A stretch of 64,000 bases of DNA, taken from positions 29,042 to 93,041 of the forward strand of contig PNAG01000011.1 of assembly GCA_003169845.1 (NCBI GenBank), given 5' to 3'. The translations under genes were made by a program, and so were the position numbers. This document shows, piece by piece, positions 52,494-63,000 of this stretch (positions are counted from its first letter, which is position 1; each line of letters opens with the position of its first letter). Under the pieces are notes generated by a model, which was given only the letters and a program-made list of their open reading frames with translations, had not been told where the DNA came from and made no database searches. This stretch comes from Candidatus Dormiibacterota bacterium. GTDB lineage: Bacteria; Chloroflexota; Dormibacteria; Dormibacterales; Dormibacteraceae.

Positions 52494-53894
52494 CTACTGG
52501 CCGTTGTAGCTCATCAATGAGCTCGCGCTCTGCTCGTTGCAGATCGCTGCCAGAGCTGCCGGGCCCGTGAGCCAGGCGGTGGCGCGCTTGCCCGCCGGAA
52601 GGTCTGAAGGGGTATAGCGGCCGAGGTAGGCGTGCGCAGCCAGGGTGAGCGACGTCGACGAGATGAGGACGCCCGTCTGGGCGTCGAAGTAGACGAGCGT
52701 GAACGTCACTGCGGCGTTCGTGACGTTCACGATGCCGAGTCCTGTGCTCCAGCCGTCCGATCCGGCGTTTTCGACGAGCGCCAAGCTCAGCCAGCCCGAG
52801 GCGGTGGGCTCGCCGTTATACGAGGTTGACTGCATTCCGCCCGGGGCGGTCTCGTTCACGATGGCGGCAATGCCCACCGTGCCCGTGATGGCCGCTGTGT
52901 ATCCGGTGGCGCTGGCGGGCGGGCCATCCGTTCCGCCTTGATAGATGGCTAGGTAGCCGTTGGCCGCGATGGGTTTGGTGACTGAAGCGGCGCTAACGCC
53001 TGAACCGTCGTAGTAGGTGACCGTGACCATGCCGGCCGTGCCGGTCGTGTTCTGGATGCCCATGCCGGTCGTGTATCCGCCGTAGGCGTTGTTGAGGGCG
53101 GCCGCGGCGTAGAGCGTCGAAGCGCCGGCTGAAACTGCGTCGTAGGAGCTGAACTGTCCGCCAGGTCCGACCTCGTTGACGATCCCCGCCAGCACACCAC
53201 CGTCGCTTGCGATGGTGGCTGTGCCGGCGAAGCCACTGGGCAAGGCGAGAGTGCTGTCGCCGCTGAACAGGCCGGCGTAACCGTGAGCGGGCAGAGTAAC
53301 GGATTGCATTTTCACCGCCGTACCCGACTGGTCTCTGTAGGTCACGGTCGCCGTGGTCATGGTGGCGCTCGTGTTGTTCAGCCCAACGCCCGTGGTGTAG
53401 CCGCCATAAGCGTTGTTGACGATCGCGGGGGCAAACAGCGTCGTGCCGCCGCCCACCGGCATCTGGATGGACGTGTAGCTGCTGCCATCCATGCCTCCAG
53501 GCGCGAACTCATTCACAAAAATGGCGACTTCCGTGTTGCTTGTCACCTGGCCCCAGCCCGCGACCCCAGGCATGAAGGAGTTGCCGTTGTCTTGCCTCAC
53601 CGTCCACTCGCCCCAGAACGGGATGCCCGCGCTGGGCGTCACATCGCCGGCACCCGTCAGAGTGCCATTCGAGTCGAAGTACTGGATCGACACGTGGGCC
53701 GCCAGAGCTGAGTGGCTCACATCTTCGATATAGATCGCGGTTGTATAGCCGCCGTAGGCGGAGTTCATGAGAGCCGGCAGCACGGCGGACAGCCCGTTCA
53801 CCCCGGTGAGGTGGGGTCTGCCCTGGGCCGCGACCGGTGAAGCGATCAGGGTCAACGCAGTCGCCAACATCAACGAAGCAGAGCGCAAGCGCAT
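52494..53894 (-). CDS. Minimal family member: signal peptide plus the four-repeat module only
   Basis: A 466-residue secreted protein. ATG 53894 follows GAGGAGG at eight bases; GTG 53903 is too close to that site. Residues 1-~24 are a signal peptide (LMLATALTLIASPVAA); after a ten-residue linker the module fills residues ~36-466. The four repeats start at LPALMNSAYGGYTTAIYIED, FAPAIVNNAYGGYTTGVGLN, AAALNNAYGGYTTGMGIQN and LALVENAGSDGWSTGLGIVN. Each runs through a V-x-Y-(Y/F/R)-D strand, a P/G loop and A-(I/F)-VNE to an S-Y pair. The end is AICNEQSASSLMSYNGQ. It shows that the module can exist without cargo. Confidence 0.85.
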   Translation of the reverse strand: MRLRSASLMLATALTLIASPVAAQGRPHLTGVNGLSAVLPALMNSAYGGYTTAIYIEDVSHSALAAHVSIQYFDSNGTLTGAGDVTPSAGIPFWGEWTVRQDNGNSFMPGVAGWGQVTSNTEVAIFVNEFAPGGMDGSSYTSIQMPVGGGTTLFAPAIVNNAYGGYTTGVGLNNTSATMTTATVTYRDQSGTAVKMQSVTLPAHGYAGLFSGDSTLALPSGFAGTATIASDGGVLAGIVNEVGPGGQFSSYDAVSAGASTLYAAAALNNAYGGYTTGMGIQNTTGTAGMVTVTYYDGSGVSAASVTKPIAANGYLAIYQGGTDGPPASATGYTAAITGTVGIAAIVNETAPGGMQSTSYNGEPTASGWLSLALVENAGSDGWSTGLGIVNVTNAAVTFTLVYFDAQTGVLISSTSLTLAAHAYLGRYTPSDLPAGKRATAWLTGPAALAAICNEQSASSLMSYNGQ

Positions 53895-53980
53895 CAGTGC
53901 CACCTCCTCAGGTGAAGGTCAGGGTCACTGTGAGTACGGCGGGCGGTTACAGTCGAAGAACGAGCTCACGCGCCTGCACC

Positions 53981-53995
53981 TAGAATCGCGTCTCG
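53981..53995 (+). promoter_or_regulatory. -10 box for a near-leaderless transcript
   Basis: TAGAAT at 53981-53986 ends nine bases before ATG 53996 with no ribosome site between, as expected for leaderless transcription. No good -35 box is seen. Confidence 0.4.
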
Positions 53996-55009
53996 ATGAG
54001 GCGCCACCTGCTCTCGGCTCTCATCTGCCCGCGCTGTGGGGCCCACCCGATGCGTGCCGCCGGCGCCGAGGACGTGATCGACGAGGGTTGGGTGGAGTGT
54101 CCGGAGGGCCACCGGCTGGAGGTGCGCCGGGGCGTGCTTCACACGCTGGACGAGCTGACGCCTCAGATCGCGGGCCAGCTGGACGAGAACGCCCGCGAAA
54201 GGCGAGGCGAGCTCACTGACGCTGAGAAGGACGCCTACCGGCGAAACATCAGCCGGATTGGAATCGCAACCTACAACCGACTGATCCGAGACAACGCCCG
54301 CGCTGCGCTCGACGCGATCAGCATCCAGGGAGGCCGGAGCCTGGACCTAGGCGGCGGCAGCGGCTGGCTGGCGGCCGAGCTGGGCCATCGTGGCTTCGAG
54401 GCGGTCTCTCTTGATATCGAGGACCCTCATGAGCGTCTGGCTCAAATCGAGGGCGGCGCCGCCGGCAGGGACTTTGAGCTCGTCACGGATGTGCTGGATG
54501 CACCAGGACGCGAAGCCGTCGACTATGTCGTCGGCGACATGGAGCAGCTGCCTTTTGCCGATAGCGCCTTCGACCTCGTGACCACCTCGGCCGCGCTCCA
54601 CCACTCTTCGGACCCGGTGCGGACGCTTCGGCATGCGGCCAGGGTCCTTCGGCCCGGCGGTGTGCTCCTGGCCCTGAACGAGCCGGCGAAGGGGGTTTTT
54701 CGCGATGAGTCGCCGATCCTCGGCGGCAGGGGAGAGGCCGCCGGTGAGCACCTGTACTGGGCTCGGACGTATGTGGGTTTCTTTCGCGCGGCAGGCCTCG
54801 AGCCGCGGTTGCACTTCCCGGGTTGGATCGACCGCACGCTCCGCGAAAGAAACTGGTCGGGCGTCGTCTACTACCGCAGGCTGCTTCCTCTGGCCGGTTG
54901 GGTGTGGTCGGCGCCCATGGTGCGAACCCTGGCGCGCGGGCCGCTCCTGCGGCCGGCCATCGATCTCTTCGGACTCACGCTGATCTGCGAGGCGCGCAAA
55001 CCGGCCTGA
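53996..55009 (+). CDS. Methyltransferase with an N-terminal Trm112-like zinc domain
   Basis: A 337-residue protein. The N-terminal ~60 residues (LICPRCGAHPMRAAG then GWVECPEGHRLEVRRGVLHTL) have three Cys and a His in the Trm112/zinc-ribbon pattern. A class I methyltransferase follows: SLDLGGGSGWLAAEL, AVSLDIEDPHERL, DYVVGDMEQLPFADSAFDLVTTSAALHH, VLRPGGVLLALNEPAKG. Such two-part proteins are common in surface-sugar and lipid modification clusters. The start is fixed by the -10 box upstream. The next gene, a GH25 module protein, follows on the same strand after 119 bases. Confidence 0.8.
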   Translation: MRRHLLSALICPRCGAHPMRAAGAEDVIDEGWVECPEGHRLEVRRGVLHTLDELTPQIAGQLDENARERRGELTDAEKDAYRRNISRIGIATYNRLIRDNARAALDAISIQGGRSLDLGGGSGWLAAELGHRGFEAVSLDIEDPHERLAQIEGGAAGRDFELVTDVLDAPGREAVDYVVGDMEQLPFADSAFDLVTTSAALHHSSDPVRTLRHAARVLRPGGVLLALNEPAKGVFRDESPILGGRGEAAGEHLYWARTYVGFFRAAGLEPRLHFPGWIDRTLRERNWSGVVYYRRLLPLAGWVWSAPMVRTLARGPLLRPAIDLFGLTLICEARKPA

Positions 55010-55128
55010 CGTTTTGTCGTAATTGGTTCGCGGCCGGCTTGGTGGGAGATAAGATGACGCGCCAGCAGCCAACACGGTCCGAACGCAACGAGTCGGGGCC
55101 CATGTGCCGCTGCCAAGGAGGAGGTCGG

Positions 55129-57198
55129 GTGTCCAGTCCCAAGTGGCGCGGTTGGCCGGCTTTCCTGTCGCACGGGCTGGCAGCCGTCATCGCCTCAACA
55201 GGAGCCGTGGTTTTCACGGTTGTACCCGTACACGCGAGCCTCCCCCAGGGTGTCGACGTGTCCAATTTCAACGGCACGGTCAACTGGAGCCAGGTGGCGG
55301 GCGGCGGGTACTCGTTCGGATACGCGAAGGCGACCGAGAGCAACAACTTCACCGACTCGACGTTCTCAGCCAACTGGGCCGGGATGAAAGCCAACGGGAT
55401 ATCGCGAGGGGCCTACATGTTCTGGCGCGGCAACGTGGATCCCGCCGTGGAGGCAGATTACTTTCTTCAGCAGTTGGACGGCGCCGGCTTTACGCCCACG
55501 GACCTGGCGCCGATGATCGATGTTGAGGTTACCGACGGTCTGAGCGCCGCGACCATCGCCGCCTACCTCCACACCACGGTCAATGTGATCCACGGGGCCC
55601 TCGGTGTGTGGCCGGTCATCTATACGTCCTATTTGTTCTGGGTCGGCAGCGTGGGCAATGACGCGACGTTCACCGCCGATCCCCTATGGATCGCCCTATG
55701 GGCGACCAATCCGCCGCCGACGACGCAGGTGCCCGCGACCAACTGGGGCGGCAATGGCTTCAGGATCTGGCAGAAGAGCGGCACCGGCGTCGTGCCAGGC
55801 ATCACAACGGTTGCCGATCTCGATCAGACCAGCGGGGCCCCGCTCCCGCTGATTGGGCCAGGGCCGATCCAGGCCGTGCTCCCCGCCGTGTCCAACGGTG
55901 CGTATGGCGGCTATGTGACAGCGGCCACGATCCAGAACACGAGCTCCTCAACCGCCATCGTTCACATCGCTTACTTCGACCAGACCGGGGCTCCGGTCGG
56001 CGCCGGCGACGCCAACCTCAGCCTGCCGGTGAACGCCAGCTGGACGGTGCGCCAGGACAACGGCAACTCTTTCCCCAGCACTGGAGGGGACGCAGTGCAG
56101 GCCGGCTCCGCAGTCGTCTACAGCTTCCAGCCGGTCGTGGCGTTCGTCAACGAGTTCGCGCCCGGCAACGTGGGTGACGCGACGAGCTACAGCGGGGTGC
56201 AGGTGCCCAGTGGTGTCGGCACCCCGCTCTACGCGCCGACCATCGTCAACAATGCCTACGGCGGCTACACAACCGGCATCGGCCTGCTGAATGAGGGCAC
56301 GGGCGCGACCGACGTGACCATCACCTACCGCGACGGCAGCGGCGCCGTCGTCAAGACCCAAACCGTGACTGCGTTGGCTGCTCACGCCTACCACGCGCTC
56401 TACAGCGGCGACGCAATCCTGGCACTGCCGAACGGCTTTGCGGGGACGGCGACGATGACCAGCTCGGCGGCGCAGCCGCTGGGCGCAATCGTCAACGAGA
56501 CTGGACCGGGTGGACAGTTCAGCTCCTACGACGCGATGCCCGCCAGGAGCAGCCTGCTCAGCGTGCCGGTGGCGCTCAACAACGCATTCGGTGGCTACTA
56601 CACCGGGATGGGGATCCAGAACACCTCGGCAAGCGCGGGCACGGTGTCCGTCACCTATTACGACGCCTCGGGGGCGGCCACCGCCAAGAGCTTCAGCATC
56701 CCCGCCAACGGCTCCCTCGGTGTCTACCAGGGCAGCGCCACCGACGGGCCAGCGGTCGGCGCCTACACGGCGGTGATCCAGAGCTCGACCGTGGGCCTGG
56801 CGGCGATCGTCAACGAGGTCGCGCCGGCCGGTGCGGGGTCGGCAAGTCAGTCGACCTCCTACAACACCTTCAGCGACCTCAGCGGAAGCCTCCACCTGCC
56901 TCTGGTTGAGAACGGCGGCTCCGACCCCTGGAACACCGGCGAGGGGATCATGAATACCGGCTTCAGCAGCACCATGGTCACCGTCAACTACTACGACAGC
57001 GTCACTGGCGCAGCCATCGGCACTGCACCGACGCAAACGCTTGCGCCAAATGCCTTTTGGGGTCTGTACCAGCCCACCGGCGGACTGCCCAGCGGCAAGC
57101 GAGCAACGGCAGTGATCACCACCTCCTCCGGGGGCTCGGTGGCTGTCATCTGCAACGAGAGCAGCACCACGACTTTCATGAGCTACGACGGGCAGTAA
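55129..57198 (+). CDS. Secreted GH25 lysozyme-like protein with the four-repeat module
   Basis: A 689-residue secreted protein. GTG 55129 follows a strong site AAGGAGGAGG at 55115-55124 and gives a signal peptide (FLSHGLAAVIASTGAVVFTVVPVHA). Residues ~40-240 are a glycoside hydrolase 25 domain: GVDVSNFNGTVNWSQVAGGGYSFGYAKATE with the first catalytic Asp in DVSNF, MFWRGNVDPAVEADYFL, and LAPMIDVEVTDGLSA with the D-x-E pair. The typical second half is present (GVWPVIYTSYLFW, LWIALWATNPPP, WGGNGFRIWQKS). It would cleave peptidoglycan. Residues ~247-689 are the shared module, from VLPAVSNGAYGGYVTAATIQ to VICNESSTTTFMSYDGQ. Confidence 0.88.
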   Translation: MSSPKWRGWPAFLSHGLAAVIASTGAVVFTVVPVHASLPQGVDVSNFNGTVNWSQVAGGGYSFGYAKATESNNFTDSTFSANWAGMKANGISRGAYMFWRGNVDPAVEADYFLQQLDGAGFTPTDLAPMIDVEVTDGLSAATIAAYLHTTVNVIHGALGVWPVIYTSYLFWVGSVGNDATFTADPLWIALWATNPPPTTQVPATNWGGNGFRIWQKSGTGVVPGITTVADLDQTSGAPLPLIGPGPIQAVLPAVSNGAYGGYVTAATIQNTSSSTAIVHIAYFDQTGAPVGAGDANLSLPVNASWTVRQDNGNSFPSTGGDAVQAGSAVVYSFQPVVAFVNEFAPGNVGDATSYSGVQVPSGVGTPLYAPTIVNNAYGGYTTGIGLLNEGTGATDVTITYRDGSGAVVKTQTVTALAAHAYHALYSGDAILALPNGFAGTATMTSSAAQPLGAIVNETGPGGQFSSYDAMPARSSLLSVPVALNNAFGGYYTGMGIQNTSASAGTVSVTYYDASGAATAKSFSIPANGSLGVYQGSATDGPAVGAYTAVIQSSTVGLAAIVNEVAPAGAGSASQSTSYNTFSDLSGSLHLPLVENGGSDPWNTGEGIMNTGFSSTMVTVNYYDSVTGAAIGTAPTQTLAPNAFWGLYQPTGGLPSGKRATAVITTSSGGSVAVICNESSTTTFMSYDGQ

Positions 57199-57241
57199 AG
57201 GTCCGGCAAGGGCTGCGAGGATCCGCCTGGGAGGATTTAGT

Positions 57242-59929
57242 GTGTTAGCGCCGGGCCTGATCAGGTTTCGTTCAGCTGTCGTGCTCGTCGCCGTGCTCGG
57301 CGCGATCGTGGTTCCAGCGCGCATCGCTACCGCCGCCACGATCTCTGTGAATTGTTCCACGCAGAACCTGCAGACCGCGATCAGCAGCGCCGCGTCAGGA
57401 GACACGATTCTCATCTCCGGCACGTGCGTGGGATCGAGCTCCGGCTCAGCATTCACGATCAGCGGGAAGAGCCTGACTCTTGCGGGTGCGCCGCACGCAA
57501 CGTTGCGGGGCAGCGTCTCCGCTCGAGTGCTGGTGATCAACGGTCCGGCCAATGTCACCCTCAGCGATCTGACCATCAGCGGCGGAACTGCGTCCGCAGA
57601 TGGGGGAGGCATCGACAACCTTTCAACACTCACTGTTTTGCGCACCACGGTCAGCGGTAACGCTGCCCCAGCCGGTTACGGTGGGGGAATCGCGAATGCG
57701 CTCGCCAGCTCGCTGACGCTCACGCACTCCACGGTGAGCGGAAACAGCGCAGCTCTCGGCAGCGGTGCCGTCGACAACCAGGGCACGTTGGTTGTCATCG
57801 ATTCCACGCTGTACGGCAACACGGCGGGGGACGTCACGAATCCTGGTTACGGCGGAGCCATGTGGAACGCGGCTGGCACCGCCACGTTCACGAATTCCAC
57901 AGTCGTCAACAACTCATCCAACACCGACGGCGGAGGCATCTACAACATTGCCACCATGAATCTTGCGGGCACTATCGTGGCCGGAAATACGTCGTCCGGG
58001 ACCCTCGGCACGCGCGACTGTTCCAATCCGGCGGGCTCGCACGTGTCCTCCGGCGGATACAACTTCATCGGCCCGTGCGCCGGGTTTGTGCCGGTGTCAA
58101 CTGACCTGACCGGCCAGCCGATTGCTCCCATGGCGGCCTTTGGTAACAATGGGGGTCCGACTCAGACCGTGCCACCCGCTGCAGGCACTGTCCTGATTGA
58201 TGCAATCCCGAGCAGCGCCTGCACCACTTTGCTGGGCGTGGCGCCGGACGACCAGCGTGGGGTGCGGCGCCCTCAAGGTGCCGGATGCGATATCGGCGCG
58301 GTGGAGACGGCGCCCCTGCCCAACGCCGTGAACGATTCCTACTCGACCCCCGAGAACATCGCCCTCTCCGTGGGTTCGTCCGGTGGAGTTCTGCAGAATG
58401 ATTTCACTGTCACTGGCGGAAGCCTCAGCGCTTCGATAGTCTCGAGTCCGGCGCACGGCTCCGTCAGCCTCGGATCGGACGGGTCATTCACTTACACCCC
58501 CACATCGGGCTACACCGGCCCCGACTCGTTCACGTATAAAGCGACCGACTCCTTTACGAACGAGTCGGCAAACGCAACAGCAAACGTCTCCGTGACCCTA
58601 CCCGCGCGGGCAGTGTTCCCGGCCATGTCCAACGGGGCTTACGGTGGATACGTGACGGCGGCCACGATCCAGAACATCGGAACGGCAGCCGCCAACGTTG
58701 TCATCGATTACTTCAATCAGAACGGGGCGCCGGTAGGCGCCGGCGATGCCAACACCGGCCTGCCGGTGAACGCCAGCTGGACGGTGCGCCAGGACAACGG
58801 CAACTCCTTTCCGAGCAGCGGTGGGGACGCCGCCCAGGCGGGCTCCGCCGTGGTCTACAGCAGCCAGCCCATCGCCGCCTTCGTGAACGAGTTCGCACCC
58901 GGCAACGTAAGTGACGCAACGAGCTACAGCGGAGTGCAGGTTCCCGGTGGTGTGGGCACCACGCTGTACGCGCCGACCATCGTCAACAATGCTTACGGCG
59001 GATACACGACCGGAATCGGCTTGCTCAACCAGGGCAGCGGCCCGACGGATGTGACCATCACCTATCGCGACGGCACCGGAGCCATCGTCAAGACCCAGAC
59101 CGTGGCCGCGCTCGCTGCTCACGCCTACCATGCGCTCTACAGCGGGGACGCCGTCCTCGCACTGCCCAGCGGCTTTGCCGGGACGGCGACGATCACGAAC
59201 TCGGCGGCGCAGCCGCTGGGTGCGGTCGTCAACGAAACAGGGCCCGGGGGACAGTTCAGCTCTTACGACGCCGTGCCTGCGGGCAGCACGCTGCTCAACG
59301 TGCCGGTGGCGCTGAACAATGCCTTCGGCGGCTACTACACGGGGATGGGGATCCAGAACACATCGGCCAATGTGGGAATCGTGACCGTCACCTATTACGA
59401 CGCCTCCGGGACGGCCACCGGCAAGGTCTTCAGCATCGCCGCCAACGGTTCCCTTGGCGTCTACCAGGGCAGCGCCACCGACGGGCCGGCGGCCGGCGCC
59501 TACACGGCGACGATCACGAGCTCGGTCGCCATCGCCGGTATCGTCAACGAGGTGGCGCCTTCGAGCACCAGCGCCATGCAGTCGACCTCTTACAACGCAT
59601 TCAACGCCGGCAGCGCCAGCCTCAACCTGCCCCTGGTCGAGAACGCAGGCAGCGACCCCTGGAACACGGGTGAAGGGATCATGAACACGGGCACCGCCAG
59701 CACCACGGTTACTGTCACCTATCGCGACATTGTCACCGGCGCATTGGTCGGCACAGTGCAGACGCAAACGCTGGCGCCACATGCCTTCTGGGGCCTGTAC
59801 CAGCCGACCGGCGGCCTGCCGGGCGGAACGCGGGCGACGGCGGTGATCACCACCTCCTCGGGTGGCCAGGTCGCGGTGATCTGCAACGAGAGCAGCACGA
59901 CCACCTTCATGAGCTACGACGGCCAGTAG
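57242..59929 (+). CDS. Secreted beta-helix and cadherin-like protein with the four-repeat module
   Basis: An 895-residue secreted protein. GTG 57242 follows GGGAGGA. Residues 1-~33 are a signal peptide (VVLVAVLGAIVVPARIATA). Residues ~35-360 are a right-handed beta-helix of the choice-of-anchor/Pmp-like type, opening VNCSTQNLQTAISSAASGDTILISGTC and closing GVRRPQGAGCDIGAVE. Residues ~365-450 form a cadherin-like/VCBS-type domain (NDSYSTPENIALSVGSSGGVLQND...GSFTYTPTSGYTGPDSFTYKATD). Residues ~455-895 are the shared module, ending VICNESSTTTFMSYDGQ, which at DNA level is very close to the module of the GH25 member upstream. A promoter-like sequence follows the gene. Confidence 0.85.
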   Translation: MLAPGLIRFRSAVVLVAVLGAIVVPARIATAATISVNCSTQNLQTAISSAASGDTILISGTCVGSSSGSAFTISGKSLTLAGAPHATLRGSVSARVLVINGPANVTLSDLTISGGTASADGGGIDNLSTLTVLRTTVSGNAAPAGYGGGIANALASSLTLTHSTVSGNSAALGSGAVDNQGTLVVIDSTLYGNTAGDVTNPGYGGAMWNAAGTATFTNSTVVNNSSNTDGGGIYNIATMNLAGTIVAGNTSSGTLGTRDCSNPAGSHVSSGGYNFIGPCAGFVPVSTDLTGQPIAPMAAFGNNGGPTQTVPPAAGTVLIDAIPSSACTTLLGVAPDDQRGVRRPQGAGCDIGAVETAPLPNAVNDSYSTPENIALSVGSSGGVLQNDFTVTGGSLSASIVSSPAHGSVSLGSDGSFTYTPTSGYTGPDSFTYKATDSFTNESANATANVSVTLPARAVFPAMSNGAYGGYVTAATIQNIGTAAANVVIDYFNQNGAPVGAGDANTGLPVNASWTVRQDNGNSFPSSGGDAAQAGSAVVYSSQPIAAFVNEFAPGNVSDATSYSGVQVPGGVGTTLYAPTIVNNAYGGYTTGIGLLNQGSGPTDVTITYRDGTGAIVKTQTVAALAAHAYHALYSGDAVLALPSGFAGTATITNSAAQPLGAVVNETGPGGQFSSYDAVPAGSTLLNVPVALNNAFGGYYTGMGIQNTSANVGIVTVTYYDASGTATGKVFSIAANGSLGVYQGSATDGPAAGAYTATITSSVAIAGIVNEVAPSSTSAMQSTSYNAFNAGSASLNLPLVENAGSDPWNTGEGIMNTGTASTTVTVTYRDIVTGALVGTVQTQTLAPHAFWGLYQPTGGLPGGTRATAVITTSSGGQVAVICNESSTTTFMSYDGQ

Positions 59930-59966
59930 GCGGGTTCGCTGATCGCGGCAGGCGCGGAGCTACCCA

Positions 59967-59994
59967 TTGACAGGGAGCCTCGACAACTTACACT
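59967..59994 (+). promoter_or_regulatory. Sigma-70-type promoter before the Cys-pair repeat gene
   Basis: TTGACA at 59967-59972 and TACACT at 59989-59994 are separated by 16 bases, 54 bases upstream of ATG 60049. It would give the last two family genes their own transcription start. Confidence 0.55.
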
Positions 59995-60048
59995 TGCGTC
60001 CAGCGCGCCAATCCGGCCATCGACTAAAGCGTGGGGAGGGTCCGGGGC

Positions 60049-63000
60049 ATGAACCTAAGGCGATGGCGTGTCGTGTTGTGCGCCGTGCTGTTGGCCGGAG
60101 GGTCAACATTCGTGGGCCCGCCCGCGCTGGCGGCCGGCTCACCGCTGACCTGGGCCGCTCCGGTGCGCATCGACCACCAACCGCCGTTTACGGGCGCTTT
60201 TTTGAGTGGCCTGTCGTGTCCCACGACCGGCCTCTGCGTCGCCGTGGACACCAACGGCAACGTGATCACCTCAACCAACCCCACCGGGGGTGCGGCGGCC
60301 TGGACGGTGACCCACGTGGATGGCGTCAATCCCATTCTTGCCGTTTCATGTCCCACCACCAGCTTCTGCGTAGCAGTGGACGAAGCCGGTGACGTGATCA
60401 CGTCCACCAACCCGACTGGGGGTGCGGCGGCCTGGACGGTGGCCAACGTTGGCACAGCGATGGGAGCCGTGTCATGTCCCAGCAGCGTCCTATGCGTCGC
60501 ACTGGACTTCAGCGGCGACGTGGTCACTTCGACCAATCCCACCGGAGGTCCTTCGGCCTGGACTGCCTCCAACATCGGCAGCGGCACCTTGAATTTCCTC
60601 GACGGCATTTCGTGTCCAGCCAGCAACCTTTGCGTTGCTGTCGACCAGTACGGCAACGTGATCACCTCCACCGACCCGACCGGAGGTTCTGCCGCCTGGA
60701 CTACGACGAACGTATCGGGACTCAACGGTATGTATTCGGTGTCCTGTCCCACCAGCAGCCTCTGCGTAGCCGGCGACGCGAACGGCGATGTCGTCACGTC
60801 GACCAACCCCACCGGCGGGGCAGGGGCCTGGACGGTGACCACAGTGGACGCCTCCAACGGTCTGTTCTCAGTGTCCTGTTCCAGCAGCGCCCTATGCGCG
60901 GCGGTCGACTATAGGGGCACAGTGGTCACCTCGACCGATCCCACCGGGGGAGCGGCGGCCTGGACGGCGGTCAACGTCGACGGAACCCATCGACTGTTCG
61001 GAGTGTCATGCCCCAGCACCAGTCTCTGTGTTGCGGTCGACGACGTCGGCAACGTGGTCACCTCGACCGATCCCACCGGGGGAGCGGCGGCCTGGACAGT
61101 GACCAGCGTGGACGGCACAGACTCGCTCACAGGCGTGAGTTGCCCCAGCAGCGCTCTGTGCGTCGCCGTCGATGCCACCGGCCACGTCGTCACAACAACC
61201 AACCCGATCGGGGGCGCCGCTGCCTGGTCTGCTGCCCTGGTAGACATGGGCAGCGGACTGAATGGCGTGTCGTGCAGCGGCACCGCACTCTGTGTCGCCG
61301 TGGACGGCGGCGGCAACGTGGTCACTTCGACCAATCCCACCGGTGGTGCGGGGGCGTGGACGCTGACCCACGTGGACAGCGCTGCGTACCCTTTGCTGTC
61401 GGGCGTTTCCTGTCCGACGACCTCGCTCTGCATAGCAGTGGACGAAAGCGGAAATGTGGTCACGTCTACCAACCCGACCGGGGGTGCGGCGGCCTGGACG
61501 GTGACCCCAGCCGGCACGGATGCGGGCAGTATCCTGTACGGCGTTTCTTGTCCCACCACCGGCCTGTGCGTCGCCGTGGACGGAAACCGCAATGTGGTCA
61601 CGTCTACCAACCCCACTGGGGGTGCGGCAGCCTGGACGGTGACCCAGGTGGACAGCCAACCGCAGGGATATCTGGTTGGCGTGTCGTGTCCGACGATCAA
61701 CTTCTGCGCGGCGGTCGCCGCCGTGGGCGACGTGGTCACGTCCACCAATCCCACTGGCGGGACAGCGGCGTGGACGCAGATCAACGTAGAAAGCCCCCCG
61801 TTTACGATCCTTAATGGAATCTCCTGTCCCAGCAGCGGCCTTTGCGTCATCGTCGACCGCGGTGGCAACGTCTTCACTTCCACCGATCCCACCGGCGGGG
61901 CGGCGGCCTGGACGCGGACCAACGTGAACCTTTACAGCCTCAGCGCAGTGTCCTGTCCTGGGAGCGGCCTTTGCGTCGCCGTCGACATTGTGGGTAATGC
62001 AGTCGTCGGAAGCCTGGGGACGACCACTGCGCTGGTGTCCTCGTCGAACCCGTCGACTGTCGGCAGCAACGTTACCTACACGGCGACCGTATCCCCGACT
62101 CCTGATGGAGGCACAGTGGCCTTCACCGACAACGCCGCCAGCATCAGCGGCTGCGGCGCGGTGGCAGTCAACACGACCACCGGGAAGGCAAGCTGCATCA
62201 CGAGCTACAGCGCAACAGGCAGCCGCGCCATTGTCGCGACTTACAGCGGCGACGCGAGCTTCACGACCTCCAGCGGATCCCTGACCCAGACCGTGAATGC
62301 AGCTGTTGTGGCGAAGGCTGTGCTGCCGGCGGTGTCTAACGGTGCGTATGGGGGATACACCACAGCGGCAACCGTTCAGAACACCGGCTCGGCGCCGGCC
62401 AGTGTCCACATCACCTATTACGACCAAAGCGGCGCGCCGGTGGGCGCTGGGGACGCGATCAACAACCTGCCAGTGAACGCGAGCTGGACGGTGCCCCAGG
62501 ACAACGGCAACTCATTCCCATCCAGCGGCGGCGATGCGGCCCAGGCCGGCTCGGCGATCGTGTACTCGGACCAGCCGGTGGCGGTGTTCGTCAACGAGTT
62601 CGCGCCGGGCAATGTCGGTGATGCCAGCAGCTACAGCGGGGTGCAGATAGCGAGTGGGGTGGGGACGACGCTCTATGCCCCCGCCATCGCCAACAATGCC
62701 TACGGTGGATATACCACCGGCATCGGCTTGCTGAATGAGGGCAGCAGCCCGACCGACGTGACCCTCACCTACCGCGATAGCACCGGCGCCATCGTCAAGA
62801 CCAAGACCGTCTCCGCTCTGGCCGCGCACGCCTATCAGGGGCTGTTCAGCGGCGATACAAGCCTCGCCCTACCCAATGGCTTTGCCGGGACGGCGACCAT
62901 CGCGAGCTCGGGCCAGCCGCTGGGCGCCATCGTCAACGAGACCGGACCGGGCGGGCAGTTCAGCTCCTACGACGCTGTGCCGGCAGGCAGCACGACGCTC

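Noticed and set aside
60180-61990. Regular ~130-base repeats suggesting a CRISPR array
   Set aside because: The repeats are translated in frame, vary at codon third positions, have no constant spacer structure, and no cas genes are present.
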